This document shows, piece after piece, positions 7,519 through 16,462 of a DNA stretch of 64,000 bases. The notes beneath the pieces were generated by a model. That model was not told the DNA's origin, did no database searches, and worked only from the letters and a program-made list of their open reading frames with translations. This stretch comes from JBFMHP01 sp040752855 (GTDB lineage Bacteria; Pseudomonadota; Gammaproteobacteria; RBG-16-57-12): positions 124,001-188,000 of the forward strand of contig JBFMHP010000019.1 in NCBI GenBank assembly GCA_040752855.1, read 5' to 3'. The position numbers were made by a program, and so were the translations under genes. Positions within the stretch are counted from its first letter, which is position 1. Each line of letters opens with the position of its first letter.

Positions 7519-9816
7519 TCAACGCTTAAGCTTGGCGAAGGCGGCCGCCATGGCCGTTTGGCTCTCCGGCTGCGGTTTGCCCTTCGGCAGCGGTTTCTTG
7601 CCGCTGGCCGCGCGCGGCTCGGGCTTCGCGGCCGCCTGCGCCTCGTCCTGCATGCGCATGCTCAGACTGATGCGCTTGCGCGGCTTGTCGACCTCGATGA
7701 CCTTGACCTTCACCACCTGCCCTGTCTTCACCACTTGATGCGGGTCTTTGACGAATTGATCCGACAGCGCGGAGATGTGCACCAGTCCATCCTGATGCAC
7801 CCCGATGTCGACGAAGGCGCCGAAGTTGGTGACGTTGGTCACCACGCCTTCCAGCATCATACCCGGCTCGAGGTCATTGAGGCTCTCCACACCGTCGCGG
7901 AAGGTGGCGGTGACGAATTCCGGGCGCGGGTCGCGGCCGGGCTTCTCCAGCTCGGCGATGATGTCGCGTACGGTCGGCTCGCCGAATTTTTCGTCGGTGA
8001 AGTCTTTCGGATTAAGTGAACGGAGCAACCGGCTGTCGCCCATGAGTTCCTTCACCGACTTGCCGGTCTTGTCCAGGATCTTCTTGACCACCGAATAGGC
8101 TTCAGGGTGGACGGCAGAACTGTCGAGCGGATTCTTGCCATTGACGATGCGCAGAAAGCCCGCGCATTGCTCAAAGGCCTTCTCACCCAGCCGCGGCACT
8201 TGCATCAGCTGTTTGCGATCGGCGAACGCCCCGTGCGTATCCCGGTAGGAAACGATATTGGCGGCGAGCGTCTTGTTGAGCCCCGCAACGCGATTGAGCA
8301 ACGGCACCGAGGCGCTGTTCACATCCACCCCCACCGAGTTGACGCAATCCTCGACCACCCCATCCAGGGTGCGCGCGAGCTGGGTCTGATTCACATCATG
8401 CTGATACTGACCGACGCCGATAGACTTGGGATCGATCTTCACCAGCTCAGCGAGCGGGTCTTGCAGACGGCGGGCGATCGAGACCGCCCCGCGCAGCGAG
8501 ACATCCAGCTCCGGGAATTCCGCCGCCGCCAGCTCCGAGGCGGAATACACCGAGGCCCCCGCCTCGCTGACCACAATCTTGGTCAGACACAATTCCGGGT
8601 GCCGCTTGATGAGATCGCCGGCGAGCTTGTCGGTCTCGCGCGAGGCCGTACCGTTGCCGATGCTGATCAATGAGATGCCATGTTTCTTCGCCAACACCGC
8701 CAGCACGGCGATCGATTGATCCCACTGATTCTTGGGGGCGTGCGGATAAATGGTGATCGTCTCCAAGAGCTTGCCGGTGGCATCGACCAACGCCACCTTC
8801 ACCCCGGTGCGCAGGCCCGGATCGAGCCCGAGGGTCGCCTTGGCGCCGGCCGGGGCGGCCATCAGCAGATCATGCAGGTTCTTGGCAAACACGCGGATCG
8901 CCTCCGCCTCGGCCGCCTCGCGCAGACGGTTCTTGAGCTCGAGTTCCAGGTGGGTGAAGACCTTCACGCGCCAGGTCCAGCGCACGGTCTCGAGCAGCCA
9001 CGCATCGGCCGGGCGACCGCGATCGGCGATGGAAAAATAGTGGGCGATCTTTTGTTCGCCGAGGGTCGGTTTGCGGGCGGCGACACGTTCGGCATCGCCT
9101 TCGAGTTCCAGTTCGAGCTGCAGGATGCCCTCGCGCCAACCGCGCATCAAGGCGAGTGCGCGATGCGAGGGGATGTTCTTGATCGGCTCGCTGGCATCGA
9201 AGTAATCGGAGAACTTGATCCCCTCCTGCTCCTTGCCCTCCACCACCTTGGAGCGCAGCGCGACGTTCTCCCACAGGAATTCACGCAGCTGGCCCACCAA
9301 TTCCGAATCCTCGGCAAACTGCTCCATCAGGATATGGCGCGCGCCTTCCAGCGCCGCCTTCACATCCGTCACACCTTGATCAGGATTCAAGTACCCCGCC
9401 GCGAGCGCTTCCGGCACCTGGCTCGGATCGCTAAACAAGCCCTGCGCGAGCGGATCGAGGCCCGCCTCACGGGCGATCTGCGCCTTGGTGCGGCGCTTGG
9501 GCATGTGAGGCCGGTAGAGATCCTCCAGGCGGGTCTTGGTGTCGGCCTCGAGGATGCTGGCCTTCAGTTCCGGGGTCAGCTTGCCCTGCTCGTCGATGCT
9601 CGCCAGCACGGTCTTGCGGCGGTCCTCCAGCTCGCGCAGATAGATCAGGCGCTCGGCCAAGGTACGCAGGTGAGTGTCATCCAGCCCGCCGGTCACCTCT
9701 TTTCGATAACGTGCGATAAATGGCACCGTCGCGCCGCTATCCAGCAATTCAATGGCCGCCGCGATCTGCTGCGGGGCAACCGCCAATTCTTCTGCGATCT
9801 TGTGTGTAATATTCAT
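7519..9816 (-). CDS. tex: Tex family RNA-binding transcription accessory protein
   Basis: 765 residues (E. coli homologue 773). Cytoplasmic nucleic-acid-binding protein of the Tex/Spt6 family. The order is an N-terminal helical Tex domain, a YqgF-like RNase fold starting near LGLDPGLRTGVKVALVD, a helix-hairpin-helix segment (GVDVNSASVPLLNRVAGLN), then a C-terminal S1 domain beginning at LEGVVTNVTNFGAFVDIG. A basic Ala/Lys/Pro-rich tail ends the protein. The gene appears monocistronic, between cmoA upstream on the left and the tRNA-Asp locus on the right. No clear terminator is visible after the stop. Confidence 0.95.
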   Translation of the reverse strand: MNITHKIAEELAVAPQQIAAAIELLDSGATVPFIARYRKEVTGGLDDTHLRTLAERLIYLRELEDRRKTVLASIDEQGKLTPELKASILEADTKTRLEDLYRPHMPKRRTKAQIAREAGLDPLAQGLFSDPSQVPEALAAGYLNPDQGVTDVKAALEGARHILMEQFAEDSELVGQLREFLWENVALRSKVVEGKEQEGIKFSDYFDASEPIKNIPSHRALALMRGWREGILQLELELEGDAERVAARKPTLGEQKIAHYFSIADRGRPADAWLLETVRWTWRVKVFTHLELELKNRLREAAEAEAIRVFAKNLHDLLMAAPAGAKATLGLDPGLRTGVKVALVDATGKLLETITIYPHAPKNQWDQSIAVLAVLAKKHGISLISIGNGTASRETDKLAGDLIKRHPELCLTKIVVSEAGASVYSASELAAAEFPELDVSLRGAVSIARRLQDPLAELVKIDPKSIGVGQYQHDVNQTQLARTLDGVVEDCVNSVGVDVNSASVPLLNRVAGLNKTLAANIVSYRDTHGAFADRKQLMQVPRLGEKAFEQCAGFLRIVNGKNPLDSSAVHPEAYSVVKKILDKTGKSVKELMGDSRLLRSLNPKDFTDEKFGEPTVRDIIAELEKPGRDPRPEFVTATFRDGVESLNDLEPGMMLEGVVTNVTNFGAFVDIGVHQDGLVHISALSDQFVKDPHQVVKTGQVVKVKVIEVDKPRKRISLSMRMQDEAQAAAKPEPRAASGKKPLPKGKPQPESQTAMAAAFAKLKR

Positions 9817-9934
9817 GCTCTTCCAGCCTGGCTCAAGATTTGGAGATCCGCGATTCTAGCAAAGATGGGGTTCAAATCACCGGCTTGATTTGCCGGGAGG
9901 GGAATGGTAGTGGCATTTGCCTGAATTTTTTGAC

Positions 9935-9963
9935 TTGATTTTTTATTTCCAGACAGGCATTAT
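9935..9963 (+). promoter_or_regulatory. Promoter candidate for tRNA-Asp
   Basis: TTGATT at 9935-9940 and CATTAT at 9958-9963 are separated by 17 bases. They are followed by a GC-rich discriminator (GCGCCCC), as is usual for stringently controlled stable-RNA promoters. The tRNA begins 43 bases further on. Confidence 0.5.
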
Positions 9964-10006
9964 GCGCCCCGTTCTAGCGCGAACAACTCGCAATGCTTCA
10001 AATAAC

Positions 10007-10083
10007 GGAGCGGTAGTTCAGATGGTTAGAATACCGGCCTGTCACGCCGGGGGTCGCGGGTTCGAGCCCCGTCCGCTCCGCCA
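10007..10083 (+). tRNA. tRNA-Asp (GTC)
   Basis: The acceptor stem GGAGCGG (10007-10013) pairs with CCGCTCC (10073-10079), followed by discriminator G and an encoded CCA. The D-loop has the TAGTTCAGATGGTTAGAA pattern, and the anticodon loop CTGTCAC gives anticodon GTC at 10041-10043. The T-loop GTTCGAG is canonical. It is a single tRNA, facing convergent gpmI. Confidence 0.97.
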
Positions 10084-10126
10084 TCTTCCTCTTGATTGAA
10101 TTCCAACCCAATCGTATGCCCCGCGA

Positions 10127-11674
10127 TCACTGCGGGAGAATCGGACGCAGCAGAATCGATTTTCCGGTCATGGCGCTCGGTGCGCGTAATCCCATCAAAT
10201 GCAACACCGTCGGCGCGATACTGCTCAGACCGGCGCCGATGCTCAACTGCCAAGGCACCTCGTCGATTACCAGGCACGGCACCGGGTTGACCGTGTGCTG
10301 CGTGTGCGGCTCGCCGGTGACTGCGTCGACCATCTCTTCGCAATTGCCGTGGTCTGCGGTCAAGACGACGGAATAGCCAGCGGCCACCGCCGCATCCAGC
10401 ACTCGACCGACCTGTTCGTCAAGCGTCTCCACCGTTTGGAGAATCGCCTCGCGCATACCGGTATGCCCGAGCATATCGCCATTGGCAAAATTGACGACGA
10501 TAAATGCGTATTCCTGGCATTCAAGAGCGGTAATGACCTCATCGGCCACTTCGCGCGCACTCATCTCCGGCGCGAGGTCGTACGTCGCCACCTGGGGTGA
10601 TGGAATGATTTTGCGATCCTCCCCCGTGAAGGCATCGCCCCGACCGCCGTTGAAAAAATAGGTGACGTGCGCGTACTTCTCCGTTTCGGCACAGTGAAAC
10701 TGCCGCAGCCCGGCACGGCTGATCACCTCGCCCAAGGTGGTCTGCGGGCGGTCTTTGACGAAGGCATAGGGCAATCGGTACCAATCATCGTACTCGGTCA
10801 TGCAGGTTACGCTGACCGGCCGATAATCCCCGCGATCGAATTCCGTCAGCGTTTCCGCGAACAAGGCGCAGGTAAACTGGCGCGCGCGGTCCTTGCGGAA
10901 ATTGAAGAAGACCACCTCGTCTTCCGCGCCAATGGGTGTCGCTCCCTCGAGCACGGTAGGCAGAATGAATTCATCGCCGAGATTCCGCTCGTAGGCGATT
11001 TCAATCGCTTGTCGCGCCGTTTGCGCGCGTTCGCCTTGATTGTTCACGATCGCCTGCCAGGCCAGCGCGATGCGATCCCAGCGGTTGTCGCGATCCATGG
11101 CGTAGTAGCGGCCGCAGACCGTCGCGATCGTCCCGCCGCACTTCACCAATCGCTCTTCGATCTCCGGCAGATAATTCAACGCCGCGCGCGGGGCTGTGTC
11201 GCGGCCGTCGGTGATCATATGCACCACCGGCTTGACATCATGCCGATGCGCCAACTCAATCAAGGCCTGCAAATGACGCACGTGGCTGTGCACACCGCCA
11301 TCGGACACCAAGCCGATCAGGTGCAGACGCCCGCCCTTGTCGCGGGCGCGATTGGCCGCGGCGCACAAGGCCTGGTTGTCATAGAAACTTCCGTCGCGAA
11401 TGCTGTCGTCGATCAGCACCAGATCCTGGCGCACGATGCTCCCGCAACCCAACGTCAGATGGCCGACCTCCGAGTTGCCCATCTGTCCATCCGGCAGCCC
11501 CACGGCGTGTCCGGAGGCCTGCAACACCGTCAGCGGATAGCGGCTGAAATATTCATCAAACCGCGGCGTGCGCGCCTCCACCACCGCATTGTTCAATCGG
11601 GACGGACTGACACCGAAGCCGTCAAGAATAATCAAGATAACCGGGCGACGAGGTAATGATGCTTTTTCGGACAT
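10127..11674 (-). CDS. gpmI: 2,3-bisphosphoglycerate-independent phosphoglycerate mutase
   Basis: 515-residue glycolytic enzyme (family about 514) interconverting 3- and 2-phosphoglycerate through a phosphoserine intermediate with two Mn2+ ions. The N-terminal metal-binding block ILDGFG contains D18, and the catalytic serine is S68 in GQMGNSEVGHL. Later metal-site motifs include ITDGRDTAPRA, FANGDMLGHTG, and VVLTADHGNCEEM. A good promoter with a consensus TATAAT -10 lies about 40 bases upstream. The stop faces tRNA-Asp 44 bases away. Identification is secure. Confidence 0.96.
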   Translation of the reverse strand: MSEKASLPRRPVILIILDGFGVSPSRLNNAVVEARTPRFDEYFSRYPLTVLQASGHAVGLPDGQMGNSEVGHLTLGCGSIVRQDLVLIDDSIRDGSFYDNQALCAAANRARDKGGRLHLIGLVSDGGVHSHVRHLQALIELAHRHDVKPVVHMITDGRDTAPRAALNYLPEIEERLVKCGGTIATVCGRYYAMDRDNRWDRIALAWQAIVNNQGERAQTARQAIEIAYERNLGDEFILPTVLEGATPIGAEDEVVFFNFRKDRARQFTCALFAETLTEFDRGDYRPVSVTCMTEYDDWYRLPYAFVKDRPQTTLGEVISRAGLRQFHCAETEKYAHVTYFFNGGRGDAFTGEDRKIIPSPQVATYDLAPEMSAREVADEVITALECQEYAFIVVNFANGDMLGHTGMREAILQTVETLDEQVGRVLDAAVAAGYSVVLTADHGNCEEMVDAVTGEPHTQHTVNPVPCLVIDEVPWQLSIGAGLSSIAPTVLHLMGLRAPSAMTGKSILLRPILPQ

Positions 11675-11714
11675 AACTCGGGTTCATCTCCGCAGGGTGA
11701 TGGGAAACGGGCGC

Positions 11715-11742
11715 ATTATAGGCAAATCACGGAAAAAGTCTT
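11715..11742 (-). promoter_or_regulatory. Promoter candidate for gpmI
   Basis: On the minus strand there is a consensus -10 TATAAT (11720-11715) and a partial -35 AAGACT (11742-11737) with a 16-base spacer. The site lies 41 bases upstream of the gpmI ATG. Confidence 0.55.
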
Positions 11743-11773
11743 GTGACAGATGAAGCGCTTGCCGAACGGGGCG

Positions 11774-12841
11774 TTACATCCCCGCTTCTTCGATGGTGAG
11801 TTTGTGCACGGGCACCGGCGCAAATGAAGCCTTGGCCTTGCCGGGCAAGCCAAGTTGTCCTCTGTCGTTGGCGCCCCAGGTAAAGAGTTCGCCGTCATTG
11901 GTCAGCACCACGACATGACCGGCTGCGGTCGACGCCTCGCGCACGTTCTTCAGCTCGCCGATGCTCTGGGGCACGAAACTCATCAACAAGGTGTCACTGC
12001 TCTTGTAATGATGCTCGCCCCACGCGAGCAACCCGCCGTCAGAAGTCACCGCCACGGTATTGACCTCCCCCGCGCTGATCGACTTCAAGGCCGGCCCTTT
12101 GACCTTGACGGCAAACGGCGCCTCCAGACCGGAGCCATCGCCGAGCTTGCCATTGGTACCATTGCCCCAGGCCAGCCCTTCGCCATTCTGATTGATCACC
12201 ACCGCATGGAGCCTGCCGGCGGTGATCGACTTGATGCCCGTGGCGACCAGTCGCGGCTCGATACTGTCCAGATAGCTGGCGTCACCCAACTGGCCGAATC
12301 GATTGCTGCCCCATGTGAAGACATTGCCAGAGGCATCCAGTGCCATGGCGTAGCCATCCCCGGCCGCCACCTGCTTGATGTTGTACAGCTTGATCTGCTC
12401 CGGCTCGTGTCGGGCCACCATGTCCCATCGATAGAGATTGCCGCCGGCCACCACCAGCAGCCCGCTGTCGGCTACCGCCACATCGCGGACATCGTTCAAC
12501 GGAATGGTGATCGGGGTGAACTCGGCCTTGCCCGTGCCGAAATTGTGCCCAAGGAACACCGCACTGCCGTCTTTTTTGATGAATACGGAGGTATTGGCCC
12601 CGGCCACCACATGGCGCACCTCGGTGATACCGAGCGCGACCGGCGTCGGGTTCCTGCGTTTCGCATTCAGTTTGCCAAGCTGCCCCTGAGCCCCTGAACC
12701 CATGCCATACGCGGCGCTGCCGTCAACAAAGAGGGTGTGCGATTCGCCGGCAGCGATCTTGCCGGTCACAGCGCCCGCGCCGCCGGCAACGAAGGACAGC
12801 AGGAAAAAAACGAGGGCCTTGATGCTTGATGGATGCGGCAT
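11774..12841 (-). CDS. Exported RCC1-repeat (beta-propeller) protein
   Basis: 355 residues from the ATG at 12841, which has GGAG five bases before it; an upstream in-frame start at 12862 lacks such a site. A signal peptide covers about residues 1-24 (ALVFFLLSFVAGGAGA). The rest consists of about seven RCC1-type blades, seen as recurring segments such as AAGESHTLFVDGS, FTWGSNRFGQLGD, AWGNGTNGKLGDGS, and FTWGANDRGQLGL. In bacteria such seven-bladed propellers are usually exported binding proteins with unknown ligands; a nucleotide-exchange role like that of eukaryotic RCC1 should not be assumed. It is transcribed toward gpmI and is divergent from the unknown gene at 13111. Confidence 0.85.
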   Translation of the reverse strand: MPHPSSIKALVFFLLSFVAGGAGAVTGKIAAGESHTLFVDGSAAYGMGSGAQGQLGKLNAKRRNPTPVALGITEVRHVVAGANTSVFIKKDGSAVFLGHNFGTGKAEFTPITIPLNDVRDVAVADSGLLVVAGGNLYRWDMVARHEPEQIKLYNIKQVAAGDGYAMALDASGNVFTWGSNRFGQLGDASYLDSIEPRLVATGIKSITAGRLHAVVINQNGEGLAWGNGTNGKLGDGSGLEAPFAVKVKGPALKSISAGEVNTVAVTSDGGLLAWGEHHYKSSDTLLMSFVPQSIGELKNVREASTAAGHVVVLTNDGELFTWGANDRGQLGLPGKAKASFAPVPVHKLTIEEAGM

Positions 12842-13110
12842 TACTACTCCAACGGATGACAACGGCGCGCCTTCACCGACGGCGATTCAGCGGCAAGGAT
12901 AATGTATGTATCGAAAATTGCTGTGAATCATTTAGCCATACCCATAAGGTTCATCGGTATTTGTGAAGGCAATCACATCTCCAATCATCCACGGCATGGG
13001 CCGCTTACCCCCCTCATGAACCCATGACCGGTCCCATGGCAATCCAACCAATATTTAAATAGAATGCGGGTATTGTTCACTGATATCCAACCCGATGCGA
13101 GAGCGCGCCC

Positions 13111-13881
13111 ATGTTCGGTCTGTTCAAATCCAAACCATTGCTCGATGAAGGCACCACTCAATGGCTTTATGATGCGTTTGCCTGGGCCTTGGCGAACTTC
13201 GACCAGGATCTCTTCTATCATCAAACCCGGCTTGTGGCGCCCATCGATGAGCATTTTCCGGATCGGTCGGACAATCCCCAGGAGCTGGCGCAAAAGATTT
13301 TGGCCCGCATGCAGTCGTATGCGCATATGCAGAATTGGCCGCTCCAGCTCGCCCAACTCCCGCCCGAGGGTGTGCAGATCACGACGCCCCGTTTCGAGGT
13401 GATTGGAAAGGCGCGCGGGGAATCGGCCCGCATCAAGCTCCATGACGATGCGACGCACCTCTCGGTCTTCTTCGACGCTGCGAAGACGCAATCCCCCGAT
13501 GTGCTGATCGTCAATCTGGCGCAAGGACTGGGTTACTACCTGGCCCAATCCGCCGGCAGCAAGCCGCCCGGCGGGGATGAATACAGCGCCCACGCCGCGG
13601 ATCTGCTGGCCATCTTCATGGGCTTTGGATTGTTTTATGCCAACAACGCCTTCAGTGTTTGCAAGGGCTCCTGCGGCGGCTGCGGCTCCTCCGTCCAAGC
13701 CTTCGGCATGCTCACCGAGGATGAGTCCACCTATGCCTACGCCCTGTTCTGCACGCTGAAGGACATTCCGGCGAAGGACGCGGAGCGTCATCTCAAGAGT
13801 ACGGTGCGGCCGTTCTTCAAAATGGCGTTGAAGGAAATCAAGAGCAACACAGAAGAGCTTGCGCGACTTCAGGCCATCTGA
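13111..13881 (+). CDS. Conserved-looking hypothetical protein with a CxxxCxxC cluster
   Basis: 256 residues, soluble, with no signal peptide and no family I recognise. A mostly helical N-terminal half (FGLFKSKPLLDEGTTQWLYD) is followed by a central segment with VLIVNLAQGLGYYL. A cysteine cluster C184-C188-C191 (CKGSCGGC) is a possible metal or disulfide site. The C-terminus is helical and charged. The ATG at 13111 has only a weak ribosome site. The next gene (btuF-like) starts 67 bases after the stop on the same strand, so co-transcription is possible, but nothing in the protein links it to cobalamin. Confidence 0.7.
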   Translation: MFGLFKSKPLLDEGTTQWLYDAFAWALANFDQDLFYHQTRLVAPIDEHFPDRSDNPQELAQKILARMQSYAHMQNWPLQLAQLPPEGVQITTPRFEVIGKARGESARIKLHDDATHLSVFFDAAKTQSPDVLIVNLAQGLGYYLAQSAGSKPPGGDEYSAHAADLLAIFMGFGLFYANNAFSVCKGSCGGCGSSVQAFGMLTEDESTYAYALFCTLKDIPAKDAERHLKSTVRPFFKMALKEIKSNTEELARLQAI

Positions 13882-13948
13882 GCTCGCGGGTTTCGAGCCA
13901 TCGTCGACACCGTGCCGGCACAGATCGCCGGCACTTGAGCTGCCTTTG

Positions 13949-14884
13949 ATGAAGCGTGTAACCACTCTATTCAATCCGAAAAAAGCGCTGAGTCTCCTCC
14001 TTCTTCTGTGGCTGGGACTGCCCTGCATGGTGGCGGCGGCGCCGGAGGATGCGATACGCGCCACCGACGACGCCGGGCATGTCATTACCCTGCCCCGCAA
14101 CGCCCAGCGCATCATCAGCCTCGCCCCCAGCATCACCGAACTGCTCTACGCTGCCGGCGCAGGTGACAAGATCGTCGGCGCCGTCGCGCATAGCGATTTT
14201 CCGCCGCAAGCGCGCAAGCTGCCGGTCGTCGGCAGTTATGAACAACTCGATTATGAGCGGATTTTGTCGCTCAAGCCGGACCTCGTCATCGCCTGGCCTT
14301 CGGGCAATGGCGCGCCGGCGATTGCCAGGCTGCAAGAATTGCGGATGACGATATATCAGAATGAAACCAAGGCGCTGGAAGACATCAGTCGAGCCCTGCG
14401 CAATCTCGGCCTGCTCGCCGGCACGAGCGAACAAGCCGACCAGACCGCGCGAGAGTTTGAGCTGCGCCTGCGCGTGCTCCAGAAAGTCTATGCGCAACGC
14501 AAGCCGGTGCGCGTCTTCTATCAGATCTGGAACCAGCCGCTCTACACCGTCAACGGCCAGCACTTTATCAGCAAGGTCATCGAGCTCTGCGGTGGCGAAA
14601 ACGTCTTCGCCGGTCTGCCGGCAGTGGCCCCTGTCGTCGGGCTGGAAGCGGTGATCGAAGCCAATCCGCAGGCAATCATCGCCAGCGGCATGCATGACCA
14701 GCGCCCCACTTGGCTGGACGATTGGCGGAAGTGGAACATGCTGGCGGCGGTGAAAAACCGCGACATCTATCATCTCAACGCCGATCTCATCAATCGCCCC
14801 ACCCCGCGCATCTTGCAGGCGGCCGACGAGATGTGCCGAATCCTGGAGCAGGTGAGGAGCAGGCAATCGAAGGGTGGCGCGTGA
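13949..14884 (+). CDS. btuF: Periplasmic cobalamin-type metal-chelate binding protein (BtuF-like)
   Basis: 311 residues from the ATG at 13949; the frame extends upstream to 13859, but the hydrophobic signal sequence (KALSLLLLLWLGLPCMVAAA) directly follows the internal Met. The mature part is a helical-backbone metal-receptor fold: RIISLAPSITELLYAAGAGDKIVG, then VVGSYEQLDYERILSLKPDLVIAW, and later VNGQHFISKVIELCGGENVF. The family binds vitamin B12, cobinamide or ferric siderophores. Being directly upstream of, and overlapping, cobU makes corrinoid the likely ligand. No BtuC/BtuD permease or ATPase is in the window. Confidence 0.85.
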   Translation: MKRVTTLFNPKKALSLLLLLWLGLPCMVAAAPEDAIRATDDAGHVITLPRNAQRIISLAPSITELLYAAGAGDKIVGAVAHSDFPPQARKLPVVGSYEQLDYERILSLKPDLVIAWPSGNGAPAIARLQELRMTIYQNETKALEDISRALRNLGLLAGTSEQADQTAREFELRLRVLQKVYAQRKPVRVFYQIWNQPLYTVNGQHFISKVIELCGGENVFAGLPAVAPVVGLEAVIEANPQAIIASGMHDQRPTWLDDWRKWNMLAAVKNRDIYHLNADLINRPTPRILQAADEMCRILEQVRSRQSKGGA

Positions 14885-15411
14885 GCGCCAAGGGCATGAA
14901 AACCCTGATCCTCGGCGGAGCCCGTTCGGGCAAGAGCCGTTTGGCGCAGGACCTTGCCGGCCGCAGCGGTTTGGCGGTGATGTATCTTGCGACGGCCACC
15001 GCCGGAGACGATGAGATGCGTCAACGCATCGCGCAGCACCGGCGTGAGCGCCCGGATCACTGGACCACGCTCGAGGCGCCCATCGAGCTCGATCGCTGCA
15101 TGCGGGAACATGCCGCCGCCAAGCGGTGTCTCTTGGTGGATTGCCTCACTTTGTGGCTCAATAACCAACTCTGCGCCGGCCATGATCCGGCCGCCGCCTG
15201 TGCGAATCTTGTCGAAACCGTGCGCCACTTGCCGGGCGAGATCATCCTCGTGAGCAATGAGCTCGGCCTGGGCGTGGTGCCGATGGGCGAGCTCACGCGG
15301 CGTTTCGTCGATGAAGCCGGGCGGCTGCACCAAATGCTTGCGCAGACCTGCGACCGCGTCGTGTTGACCGTCGCCGGCCTGCCCCTGGTAATCAAAGGAG
15401 ACCCGTTGTGA
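14881..15411 (+). CDS. cobU: Adenosylcobinamide kinase / adenosylcobinamide-phosphate guanylyltransferase
   Basis: 176 residues from a GTG that overlaps the btuF stop (GTGA) and has GAAGGGTGG upstream; an in-frame ATG at 14896 is the alternative start. The bifunctional enzyme phosphorylates adenosylcobinamide and then transfers GMP to it. The P-loop is LGGARSGKSRLA. A second motif, YLATATAGDDEMRQRIAQHR, holds the guanylylated-His region. LLVDCLTLWLNN and VSNELGLGVVP are CobU signature blocks. It overlaps cobT by four bases, so the cluster is tightly coupled. Confidence 0.93.
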   Translation: MSAKGMKTLILGGARSGKSRLAQDLAGRSGLAVMYLATATAGDDEMRQRIAQHRRERPDHWTTLEAPIELDRCMREHAAAKRCLLVDCLTLWLNNQLCAGHDPAAACANLVETVRHLPGEIILVSNELGLGVVPMGELTRRFVDEAGRLHQMLAQTCDRVVLTVAGLPLVIKGDPL

Positions 15412-16460
15412 CTCTATCCTGGCTTACACAATCGGCTGCTACCATCGATCAAGAAGCCATGTCGCAGGCCAGCGCCCGTCAAGCGCAACTGACCAAGCCG
15501 CCGGGTTCACTGGGGCGGCTGGAAGAATTCGCGATTCGTCTTGCCGGCATGCAAGGCAACCCGCGGCCGACGCTGGAGCGTGTCCACATCACGGTCTTCG
15601 CCGCCGATCATGGCATTGCCGCTGAAGGTGTGTCCGCGTTTCCTCAGGCGGTGACCGCCGAGATGGTGCGAAATTTCGCCCGCGGCGGCGCGGCGATCAG
15701 CGTGCTCGCGCGTACTTTGGGGGCGCCGCTCGAAGTGGTCAACTGCGGCACCGTCACCGCCATCGAAGACCTGCCGAGTGTGATCGATGCGCGCATCGCG
15801 GATGGCACCGCCAATTTCAGTCAGCATCCCGCCATGACGGTGGAGCAATGCGAGCGCGCCCTTGCGCTGGGCAAGGCGGCCGTCGAACGGGCGGTGGCCA
15901 ACCGCGCGCAGCTCTTCATTGCCGGGGAAATGGGAATCGCCAACAGCAGCGCTGCGACCGCCCTCGCCTGCACCCTGTTGAGCCTGCCGGCCGGCCGACT
16001 GGCGGGCCCCGGCACCGGCCTGGACGAGGCCGGCATCCAACACAAGATCGCGGTCATCGATCGCGCCCTGGCGTGGCACGATGCGGGCATCCGCACACCG
16101 CTCGACGCCCTGTGCCATGTGGGTGGATTCGAGATCGCGGCCATGGTCGGAGTCTACATCGCCTGCGCACAGGCAGGCCTTCCGGCGCTCGTCGACGGTT
16201 TCATCGCCGGCGCCGCGGCATTGGCGGCCGTGCGCATCAAACCCGAGATCCAACCCTGGCTGTTCTACGCCCATGCCTCAAAGGAGCCCGGCCATCGTCA
16301 TATCCTGCACGCCCTTGACGCGCATCCGCTGCTTGATATGGAGATGCGTCTGGGGGAAGGCAGCGGTGCCGCCGCGGCCGTCCCGATACTGCGGCTGGCG
16401 TGCGCGCTGCACAACGGCATGGCGACCTTTGACGAAGCGGCCGTCACAGGAAGAATCTAG
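15408..16460 (+). CDS. cobT: Nicotinate-nucleotide-dimethylbenzimidazole phosphoribosyltransferase
   Basis: 350 residues. It activates the lower ligand of B12 by making alpha-ribazole phosphate from dimethylbenzimidazole and nicotinate mononucleotide. Characteristic blocks are LTKPPGSLGRLEEFAIRLA near the start, VFAADHGIAAEGVSAFPQ, GEMGIANSSAATAL, and the C-terminal LGEGSGAAAAVP, whose Glu is the catalytic base in the family. The ATG/GTG region overlaps cobU by four bases and the stop is two bases from cobS. The family length is about 350-360. Confidence 0.95.
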   Translation: MTLSWLTQSAATIDQEAMSQASARQAQLTKPPGSLGRLEEFAIRLAGMQGNPRPTLERVHITVFAADHGIAAEGVSAFPQAVTAEMVRNFARGGAAISVLARTLGAPLEVVNCGTVTAIEDLPSVIDARIADGTANFSQHPAMTVEQCERALALGKAAVERAVANRAQLFIAGEMGIANSSAATALACTLLSLPAGRLAGPGTGLDEAGIQHKIAVIDRALAWHDAGIRTPLDALCHVGGFEIAAMVGVYIACAQAGLPALVDGFIAGAAALAAVRIKPEIQPWLFYAHASKEPGHRHILHALDAHPLLDMEMRLGEGSGAAAAVPILRLACALHNGMATFDEAAVTGRI

Positions 16461-16462
16461 CC

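Noticed and set aside
10120..10136. Small hairpin at the gpmI stop as a terminator
   Set aside because: Only a five-base-pair stem, overlapping the coding end, with no T-run on either strand.
13660..13690. CxxxCxxC in the protein at 13111 read as a radical SAM motif
   Set aside because: The motif is near the C-terminus, without the TIM-barrel context or the GGEP-like block seen in ArsS.
12842..13948. Possible cobalamin riboswitch before the btuF-cobUTS run
   Set aside because: No B12-box-like sequence or multi-stem leader is visible; most of the span is coding.
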